DNA from: Trichosphaerium sp. ATCC 40318
Lineage: Eukaryota > Discosea > Flabellinia > Trichosidae
Reading direction: 5' to 3'
DNA: 64,000 nt
Assembly: GCA_038496445.1 (NCBI GenBank)
Contig: JALMLS010000105.1
Span: 1-64,000, forward strand
A program made the position numbers and the translations under genes. Within the stretch, counting starts at the first letter, position 1. Every line of letters begins with the position of its first letter. This document shows, one piece after another, positions 52,758 through 64,000 of this stretch. The notes under the pieces were generated by a model. It was not told the DNA's origin. It did not search any database and worked only from the letters and a program-made list of their open reading frames with translations.

Positions 52758-53832
52758 TTATTCATCAATTTTCTTGATTATCATGGCTGCTAATAGAATA
52801 AAGGTTTCATTAACTACAAATCAAGTTAGCCGGTTTTCTACATGCTATGTCATTACCATTGATTGCATCTTTTGATGAAATTTCAATGAACTCCATCCCA
52901 AACTTATTAGCAAATGCCTAAAGTCATTAACACTACAAAACAAACTAGGGTCGTTAAATTGCATACCTGTGCAATATCAGTATCAACAGCACGTTCTTCA
53001 ATGAGATCACTCTTTGTTCCAACAAGTATTTTGTGTACATTCTCTAGTGCATATCTTTCAATCTCTTGAAGCCATTTTACTATATTAAGAAATGTCTCTT
53101 GGTCTGTAGTGTCATACATCACCAAAAAACCATGGCAAACCCTATAGGTGCGGTAACTACCACCAGTGTATCGGAATCTCTGTTGAGCTTGAAACAAAAC
53201 TTAAAAAAAAAAGCTTCAACACAGGCGCACCACAAGTATCCCATATTTGTAACTTAACAGTTTTATCATACGCTTGTATGGTCTTCACTTTCTACATAAT
53301 TGGATATATTAAAAACGCGAATCCTTATTTGTTATAAGGTCAAAGAAAAAGCAAAAGTAAAAGGTCAAAGGAGCATGCTCATGTTTTTTAAATTGTAGTT
53401 TTGATGTATTGAATTATCACGTGTATTGTGGACATAAAATCAAAGTGACGTACAAAGTCAATACCAATTGTGGAGCTGAATGAATCTGTGAATGTATCAT
53501 CAACAAATCTAAGTATAGTACAACTTTTTCCAACACCAGAATCTCCAATTAGTTTTATTTTAAGTAGATAATCACTAAAAACTCATATCAGGAACTGGAA
53601 TAAGCCCATAGAAATGTACTAGTCTGGTGGAGGGCTATATGTAGCCTCTGAGCCTAATACAATGGTGTCAGCGTCACTTTACAAGTACAAACCATAAAAC
53701 AGCTTAACAGTAGTTGCAAAGGTTGTGGAGCTCTTTTGTAGAGTTTAGGGCAAAAATATTACAGGAAATCAATTTTTAACAGTCGCCACCTTTTGGTTTG
53801 CTGTTACTCCTTTTACTGCTTTTACCACCCAT
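52758..53832 (-). CDS. Rab-like small GTPase with N-myristoylation-type start (family copy D)
   Basis: Same seven-exon plan as copies A and C. The N-terminus is [14 protein letters not shown]. It has P-loop GDSGVGKSC, effector STIGIDF, G3 region DTCAQQRF (Gly replaced by Ala at the split codon, Gln kept), G4 TKSD and SSKDAIN. The C-terminus is MIIKKIDE, with no cysteine. Introns and flanks are strongly similar to copy C (26.1-27.2 kb), including the stretch around ACACGTGATAATTCAAT in the third intron, so these two are a recent duplication. All exons join in phase with GT-AG introns. Confidence 0.75.
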
Positions 53833-54405
53833 TCTAGTCCTTGTTGTTATAACCGTCAAGGAACCAAAACATGCCTTAACAGGTACAGATAAAGACAGCC
53901 GTGTGTTAGTAAACCTTGGCTATAAAAATCAGATGCACAATCTACTTCTTTAGTAAGCCATGTTACAAAGCAGTGCTATAAGAATGATACCAGTGAAAAG
54001 GCGCTGCGTTGCCATTTTTGACTAATTAAGAACTACTAGCGTTACTTTTAGCAAACTACTTTTTTTGTACTGTACAGCTGTTGAGCATAGATAGCTACGT
54101 GGATATCCATGAAACTGACTACAGACTGCATAGAGCACCACTTACTTTTAACCTAACTTTCATCAAAGTACAAACAACAGCGGAGTAATTGTACGAGATT
54201 TGATGCATATTGGCCGCCCTCCCAGTAAATGCATCCTCAGTTTAGGATTACAAATTTACTATCAGCACCATTAGTGTAATTCTCAGTAAATACTCGTTTC
54301 AACTCCAGTGGAGTGGCGCAACGAATTCCATTCATGAATGAAACTAGGCCAAGGTTGTGTTTTAGAAACTACAACGTCGAGTCGTTTTACGTTTTTGTGG
54401 TTACT
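53833..54405. other. Intergenic, no gene recognised
   Basis: Upstream of GTPase copy D (minus) and of the cystathionine gamma-lyase gene (plus). No open frame with recognisable features or RNA gene is seen. Confidence 0.35.
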
Positions 54406-56176
<1,771 letters not shown>

Positions 56177-56284
56177 ATAAAGCATAATTTTTAAATGAAA
56201 ACCAAATGTTGTTGTACTCCATTTCGAACTGTTTTTGATTTTCGGTCACGCTCCTCGAAAGACATCTCCTTTATGTTGTCGTAA

Positions 56285-58185
56285 CTACGAGAATAAAGAC
56301 CAGAATGATAACAGAATATTGAGTATCAGCAAGCCAGTTGTTAACATCAATACGGTGGGTACCATCTAGCATCAAAACACGTAAGCAAAATTATAAAAAG
56401 AAACTACAATCAACATTTTTTTTATGAATCCGTACCGACTGGTGTCCAGGTAACACTAATGTTACGAATGCTTTTAGGGCATGTTCTCCATCAAAGTAAT
56501 ACACAGGCGCAGTGTTAATAACGGCAAGTGCACCAGAGAGTGACACCATGAACCACAAAAATCGTGAAAATTGATGAGGAAACCAGGCCGGAAACAACCA
56601 CAACCGAGGTACATAGTCACTAGCTACTAGCCCTGTAAAAACTGCATATGGATGCGATAGATATAGTATAGCTTCAGGCTTTCCTTCAATACGAATGATA
56701 GTGATGGATTCTGTTTGATCCGACCCCAAAACAGGCTTGATGCAAACCTCCTCGGATTCAGAGCACAGACTACCGCTAGAGCATTCGGGTATACTCACAT
56801 CATGCGATAAGAGCGCTCGTGGGGACATACAGTACGACTTTACTGTAGTAGGAGGTACCCTAAGGGAGATGGAATTTAGTTTCAAGCGAAACGAAAAATC
56901 CAAGTTGTAAAATGAAACAGAATTTTCAAAATGTACCCGACTTCAGTCCAACACAAGTTTTTGCTCTGTTCACTACTTGTGGCACAACAATCGCCTTCGT
57001 TTTTTATATTTTCCTGTTTTATACAGTATCCTGTTTGGCTGAAATCGTTATCATAGAGATTGATAAAAACATCTCTATATTCTTGAACCGAAGTGACGGC
57101 TTTACCATTAATATGTGTAATGATATCGCCTGTACTCACAACTTGACCCAACTGAGCATCAGCCACATGTCCTACCACGATACTACCTGACTGATAGGCA
57201 TACATTGGCGACAATAAAAACCTTAAAAGGATCAGTTTAAGTCAAGCCAGATGGCTTTTTAAGAAACCTAAACAACTGGACGTACGGTAATGAAACAATG
57301 AGTCCAAGGCACACTAAGACAAGGACAATATTATGCCATATCCCAGCTGAGAATATACGTAGTTGAGCCCAAGGAGATGCCTGGTACAATCCATGAGGCC
57401 CATCTGCTCTGATATCTACAAAAGCACCAGGGTATATACAAAATAGCATACCTCCAAAACCTTGAACGTGTACATGAGAACTAAAGAAATGTATGAGTCA
57501 TCATTGTGGTCTACGCGCTTTTTTCAATGAATCCTTCACAAACGCGTACACAACAGCTGCAATACCATGGCCAAACTCATGAAACACGGCTGCTATTACA
57601 AGTGTCAATAAGAATACCGGAATGTCAGACCAAGGCAGGTTCACGCCAGGCACCTATCCAATGATTAATCATCGTTGTTTTGCAAGCACGTACGAGTGGT
57701 GTCAGTACTTCTGTAGCCTTCTGTTCTGTCGCTGCTCGAAAAAATATGTTGCCAGCCACGGTAACAAGGTTATATGCGAGGATAGCCTCTGCTACTACCA
57801 TACCTACACTATGAAGAAAAGATTGTAAGTAATGACATGTGGTTATTGACGTACCAACACAGACACGCTCCAACGTCGAACCAACGACGTAGGAACGCAC
57901 CAAAACGCCCAAACCAATAAAATGTTGGATTTAAACGCTAATGCCACGTAAGCAGGTCCTAAATACGCTTTAACGTACCCGCGTGTACCACTGAATGCGC
58001 ATAAAATCTATTTTAACTGTTTGTGTTATCAACCAACGGCTGTAAGGCGCAAAGTACGCTATCTACTCCAATATTACATATTGTGCGTTTAACCGTCGCA
58101 CCAATAGCTTATGAACGCTCCAGAATAGCGCCCAAGGTAGTATTAAGTATAAAGCAAGCGCAGAAATGAAAGTAATCGCGTCCAT
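56285..58185 (-). CDS. MBTPS2: Site-2 protease (S2P, MBTPS2-like) intramembrane metalloprotease
   Basis: A multi-exon minus-strand gene. The start at 58185 gives a hydrophobic N-terminus (MDAITFISALALYLILPWAL). The zinc motif is HEFGH (57567-57581) within VIAAVFHEFGHGIAAV. Next come FGGMLFCIYPGAFVDI and LRIFSAGIWHN. A PDZ-like luminal insert follows (VADAQLGQVVSTGDIITHIN) with a Cys-rich loop, and then the second metal motif NTAPVYYFDGEHAL. It ends with a membrane span (LTTGLLILNILLSFWSLFS). S2P cuts membrane-bound transcription factors of the SREBP/ATF6 type in the Golgi after site-1 cleavage. The join between exon 1 and the RIQWYT exon is out of phase in my model, so a small exon may be missing. 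Confidence 0.9.
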
Positions 58186-58648
58186 GCTGCAAGAGACGTC
58201 CAAGTCGTTAAATTGACTGAATTGTTAAGTTGAAAACTCGCATATTTTGGACAGATTTATAGTGGCTCCCTGTACAACTATCCGTTCCGGCTGCAGTGAA
58301 ATACGCATTCAGAATACGTGCGTTATTGTACGAGGCGTCAAATGCTCCGTCACAAAGGCCACGTATCAAGGAAGGTGAATTACCACGCCCTTTGCGCGTT
58401 GTGGCTTCATCGACTTCCACTAGTAACCTCTATATTGACTCTAGTATGCCTAGCATATATTGCATCTTCTAATAATGAACCAGTACGCACAATGCTTATA
58501 TAGCGGTTGGGACCACGTGTTACCTATTAATTGAGAATATCACGTGCTCTAGACACCTTTCTCCTTAGTATATTTCGTATGACGACCAATACACCTATAG
58601 GCAGCCAAGATATCGCGCTACCACCGCATTAACCCCGAAAAACAATAC
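58186..58648 (+). other. Upstream region of methyltransferase gene with possible membrane-anchor exon
   Basis: An open stretch at 58339-58503 encodes HRLPLVTSILTLVCLAYIAS, a hydrophobic segment that would make a type II membrane anchor for the next gene. I could not find a splice pair that joins it in phase to 58649. It shares the short spacer with the divergent S2P gene. Confidence 0.35.
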
Positions 58649-59403
58649 ATGATGAAGACAATAGTGCTGGACCACGTGTTAGATAATGATAAAAGAACAG
58701 AGGACCTCTCCAACCTTCTATTAAGCTTCCCCAGAGTCAACGCGCTACAAATTGGCGCAAATGATGGCTCTCAAAATAATAGCGCGGATCCTCTTCAACA
58801 TCTCATTTCGAATATCCGGGTGACCGCTGTTTTGGTAGAGCCCGTGCCTTACTTGTACGCAGAACTAAAGACAAAAATGTCGAAGTATGGTGCGCGTGTC
58901 ACTACGATTAAGGCTGCCGTTTGCACCAAAGACGGTAAAGCATCGTTTTATTCAGTTGATAAGACGTACGGTGATAATAACCCTCGAATACCTCACTGGA
59001 AATCTCGGCAGATAGGGAGTTTGTACAAAACACATCTACAAAACTTTGGCATACCACCAAAGTACATAAAACCAATCAACGTAACTTGTATGTCTCCAAA
59101 GACTCTCTTGAAAAAAACTTTTCTAGCTGAGGAAGTCGACCTGTTGATGGTAGACGCGGAAGGTACAACCGGCTTTTAACTATTTTGGTTGATCATAGTA
59201 AAATAGGGTATGATGATAAGATTGTTCAAGGCTTGCTCTTGGTACAACGTTTCAGACCTTGCGTGATTATCTACGAACATCATCACTTGAAAGACAGAGA
59301 AGGAACAATTGGTTTCATGAGAGAACTTGGATACTATTCGTGGAGACATAAAACAAACACTTTTGGGCTTTATCTTGGTAAGAACGTAACACATATATTC
59401 TAG
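58649..59403 (+). CDS. FkbM-family methyltransferase
   Basis: Two exons (58649-59162 and 59207-59403). Motifs: VNALQIGANDGSQNN (SAM-binding loop), AVLVEPVPYLYAELK, IKAAVCTKDGKASFYSV, and VDLLMVDAEG joined across the intron to YDDKIVQGL, which is the FkbM D-x-E-G-Y-D signature. The C-terminus is VIIYEHHHL and RELGYYSWRHKTNTFGLYLG. FkbM proteins transfer methyl groups from SAM to sugars or small hydroxylated substrates. The N-terminus may include an upstream membrane-anchor exon. The substrate is unknown. Confidence 0.85.
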
Positions 59404-59839
59404 CCCTTAGCCATTTTAGGAAATTGTTGGCAACGATTCAAGGAATCGTACTAGTGCCTAAAACTAACTGCCATGATCAATTTTGATGTACTTGTAAACA
59501 TAGAAGCCTGTCTTAACAATACTTGCTAAAATTTGAAGCAAAACTGACAGTAAGGGGTCATCCCATCACATTTTTTATAACTAAGTTAAAGGTCTATTTG
59601 TTCTTGTCACGTGATTGCTTAAATCAAGAAACTAGATATGAAACAGCATAAAACGGTGTATTGTGTTTAGCAGAAAACAAAGAACAAACGACTCGTGGGT
59701 TGGTTTTATGTCTAAAATGTTTTTGGGCGAAATTGAATATTTGACGAGTGAAGTTGATACGTTTCTATGAAAAGTGGTTGAATTTCTCCAAAAAAAAGTT
59801 GAAGAAATTTGATATTTACGCTATTTATTTTAAGCTGCA
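59404..59839. other. Intergenic, no gene recognised
   Basis: AT-rich spacer between the FkbM-type gene and the phosphatase gene, with one CACGTG palindrome at 59608. Nothing else is seen. Confidence 0.3.
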
Positions 59840-60722
59840 ATGTTTGCGGAGCTCATCAACAAAACGAAAAAACAACGGGAGGAAGCCGAATTGTTCAGTG
59901 CTAGTCTTGGCAAAGTATTTGGCTTGGAGTTGACAGATACACAGAATGGTGAGCCTACACGCTTCTAAACACTGACTGATATAAATAGGAAACGAATACG
60001 CGATTCAGTGCCCAAAATGCGGCAAGTGGCTACAAATCAAGTCAAAAGCGCTCCAACAGAGCCAACTGGAAGAGCATATGCTATCGCATAGCTCTCTCGT
60101 TTGTCCAGGGCTTTACTTAGGTACACTTAACATTTCACGAACTTAAATGGACTCATGTCAATATGTAGGAAGTGAAGACAATTCAAAAGAAGACTTGCCG
60201 AGCCAAGGCATTACACACGTCGTTAATGCTGCATTACAATGTAAAAATATGTTTGAGGACAAACTGACCTATGTCAACTTTAGACTATACGTACGCTGAA
60301 TCTAACGTACTTGACGACCCCTCTAATAGCCTCAAAGGATATAGATGAACAACGTATACCTATTGCCGATGCAGTAGCCGCCATAGAAGACATAATAAGC
60401 AAGGTAGTCGAACAACAGCAAATTTTTAAAATGGACTGACATTCTTGTTTAGGATGGTATTGTATTTCTGCATTGTATTCAAGGTATTTCTAGAAGCGGA
60501 ACAATGGCTGTTGCATACGTCATGAAAAGCAAAGGAATAACACTTAAAGAAGCGCTTGCATATGTCCGAGAACGAAGGTCGATTGTAACACCAAATAGAG
60601 GGTTCTTATACCAACTGTGCCAATATGAAAAATCAATATACCCGGATAAAGAGCCATCCCTTAAAATGGTCAAGTACTGGAAAGGAGAAGCGCCAGTGTT
60701 CAAGGACCATCCGAATCCATAA
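59840..60722 (+). CDS. Dual-specificity phosphatase with N-terminal C2H2-type zinc finger
   Basis: The start at 59840 (MFAELINKTKKQREEAELFS) is followed by a zinc finger CPKCGKWLQIKSKAL...EEHMLSH (CxxC and HxxxH ligands). The phosphatase domain then has LVCPGLYLGSEDNS, ITHVVNAALQC, VNFRLY, and a catalytic loop HCIQGISRSGTM (HCxxGxxR) near 60480. NRGFLYQLCQYEKSI closes the domain. The stop is at 60720-60722. The enzyme should dephosphorylate Tyr and Ser/Thr in proteins or related substrates. The N-terminal zinc finger is the reverse order of DUSP12, where zinc ligands follow the catalytic domain. It converges on the ataxin-10 gene with about 50 bp between stops. Confidence 0.85.
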
Positions 60723-60773
60723 TACGCCTATCCAGAGAGTTGTTGTACATTAATAAAGATCCAATCCAAATCG

Positions 60774-62410
60774 CTACAGCGAGTATGTATCCAAAGAATA
60801 GTCATTGTGGTTCAAGCCCGGAATTTCCTCTGTTGCGCCTAGTTCTTCCACAGTATTGGTTTGTGTGGATTGCGTTGGTTCAGGATATGGTGATTGATTC
60901 GTATTTGGTTGTGGTGATCCATTCACGTTGGGTGGAACTTGCTCAGCAACAACTTTGTCGTTCTCCACACCAACCTTTACACCTAGTTTTTCAAGAATTG
61001 GATCTTTGATGACGCCGGCAGGCACCATCTTTGCGAAATATGCTTGATTATCAATATTGTTCTCACACAAGTTGCGAATACACAGAATAGCCCATTCACG
61101 ACCCACTTTAGTCGCAACAAGTCAGAGAAATTTTAATTAAAAATGGTTGTAAAACAATTTTCTAGAAAAGACTCAGAAACGCACGTGGATTATGTAATTG
61201 AAACGTCATATAGTTGAGCAGTACTGGGATAACACCAGTCTCACGAACACAGTTTTGACCATAAGAAAATCTAGCGACGAGCAGTGCTATGCATGCAGCA
61301 CAATCTCTACCAAGGCCATATTCTTTTTTGTGCGTTTCAGCCACATCTGATAACAACATCGTTAGCACCTCGCTGCATGACTGACTTTAAACCGCGTACG
61401 TTTGATTCTTTCCAATAAGAACCAATTGTCGATGGCCAACTTGCGGGTGGCGTTTGGTAGACCTGGTAAAAGAGAACGCAATATTGACAACGAGGCATAT
61501 AAAACATCAATGTGAGGGTTATCCTTCTCGTCTCTTGGTAAACATTGTGTGATGTACTTGGAAACAGAATCAGGTAGGATTACAGCTTCGTCTGTATCTG
61601 ATAACTCTTCAGACAAATCTTGAAGGATTAACGTCTTAAACGTGGGATACTGCTCCATCATGTGATGGAAATGTGTTTGTGCCAAATGCCCAATTAGAAA
61701 TTGCCTCTCGGAGGAAGCTTGGCAACCAAGGGCGTATTTTACGAGAAGTGGCGATGAGATGATGCCTTGAGTGATAGCATCACTACTTTTACACATGTAA
61801 AACAACAGCAATAAAAAAGGTGCATCCTGTCCGGCTACAAGACGAGGTTGTACAAGACTAATCCATGTGTCAGATGTACAACTTGCTTATTATCACGTGA
61901 CGTACTGTAACGCTTTTGGATATATGAGTTTGTATAAATACACAGCATTCTCTGAGTTGAAACCTAATAGAGCCATTAAAAAGCTTGGCAGCAAAGAAGC
62001 CGTACACGCAACAAAATTGCACCAAAGTTCAAGAGCAGTTTGAGTTATTTTGGATGCTAAAGAGTTCGATTAGTAACTGTAGTACAAATATAATGCCGTA
62101 CAATCTATGTCTTGGCGCCATAGTGACATTAAGGACTCAACAAGCACTGGCATGACTGAAATTGATCGCAGTACTGTTTGTGCCTCTTTCTACGCTGTGT
62201 AAGCACTTGGTTGTACTGTTAAATGTAAGCTACCGAATTACAAGCTCTACGAATCGACAACAGAATATCCTGCCATTCTTGCAACACTGTATCGCCTTTC
62301 CAGCTACGATAGCTTTATTAGCGAGGAAATGACTCGAAACACTTCAGAAAACATCAATACGCACTCTAATTCCGCTTTAAAAGCGTTACAAGAGGACTGG
62401 CGATAGCTAA
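60774..62410 (-). CDS. ATXN10: Ataxin-10 homologue (armadillo-like)
   Basis: A minus-strand, multi-exon gene. The C-terminal ataxin-10 domain is clear: GREWAILCIRNLCENNIDNQ, followed by AKMVPAGVIKDPILEKLGVK and a Pro/Thr-rich tail to the stop at 60774. The preceding exon carries MLLSDVAETHKKEYGLGRDC and FSYGQNCVRETGVIPVLLNY, an armadillo-like helix pattern. Upstream exons read LELWCNFVACTASLLPSFLM and EWQDILLSIRRACN. The N-terminal start is uncertain (near 62410). Ataxin-10 is a helical-repeat scaffold linked to cytokinesis and ciliary or kinase regulation. It is divergent from the NDR kinase gene. Confidence 0.85.
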
Positions 62411-62596
62411 CATCAGCTAACAAAAAATTAAACGTGAAATTGTACAAAGTGGCACTCAAGTGTACCAATAACGCGTGTCCAGTCTATATTCTGCATTCCA
62501 ACGACGTCAACGCTTATAGTATGTAGAATTATGCAGTTTGGGGCTAATCGCGACTTAAACGCTACAATAAAATTTGCATACGCAACTATTTTTGCA

Positions 62597-64000
<1,404 letters not shown>

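Overview
This window is eukaryotic nuclear DNA. It is AT-rich and gene-dense, with most genes split by short spliceosomal introns (mostly about 30-100 nt) that start preferentially with GTACGT or GTACGC and end in TAG or CAG. The conserved genes are typical of eukaryotes: SERINC, site-2 protease, TYW1 with a fused flavodoxin domain, an NDR-family kinase, ataxin-10, a penta-EF-hand protein, Mediator 11 and a filamin-repeat protein. This suits a compact-genome protist or early-branching relative of animals, fungi or amoebozoans. I cannot name the organism from the sequence.

Layout. 0.1-3.6 kb holds one apparently intact (+) and one broken (-) copy of a Rab-like GTPase family. Two further intact copies lie at 26.1-27.2 and 52.8-53.8 kb. 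A MITE-like element sits at 4.15-4.43 kb, next to a small membrane-protein gene. A broken coiled-coil gene (5.5-6.3 kb), an F-box/LRR gene (6.9-8.0 kb) and F-box/LRR debris (9.3-10.3 kb) follow. From 10.9 to 19.3 kb come conserved genes: a LOA1-like acyltransferase, an MPO1-like dioxygenase, a MED11-like subunit, a SAP-domain ubiquitin protease and SERINC. From 19.8 to 28.4 kb two F-box genes with MORN/YwqK-type repeats flank an aromatic amino acid decarboxylase, followed by a third F-box/LRR gene (frameshifted). From 28.8 to 47.4 kb lie a Ras protein, a multi-chromodomain/AT-hook protein, a mucin-like surface protein, a large filamin-repeat/charged-helix protein, TYW1, a PEF protein and a PB1-PAH protein. 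From 48.5 to 64 kb lie two unrecognised genes, a PH protein, cystathionine gamma-lyase, site-2 protease, an FkbM-type methyltransferase, a dual-specificity phosphatase with a zinc finger, ataxin-10 and the 5' part of an NDR kinase cut by the window end.

There is no operon logic; neighbours are arranged head-to-head and tail-to-tail with small gaps. Two systems stand out. (1) Four dispersed copies of a Rab-like GTPase whose first exon encodes an N-myristoylation-type start (MGGKSSK) and whose C-termini have no prenylation cysteines. In all four the glycine of the G3 box (DxxG) appears to be replaced, at a codon split by an intron. (2) A set of F-box proteins carrying GVHTINL-type leucine-rich repeats or GEYKxWYxNGQ-type repeats. 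These genes have none or one intron in an intron-rich neighbourhood, vary in integrity, and resemble repeat families of giant amoeba viruses and bacteria. Gene models below were built by hand from reading frames, splice sites and family motifs; transcript evidence would settle the uncertain exons noted in each entry.
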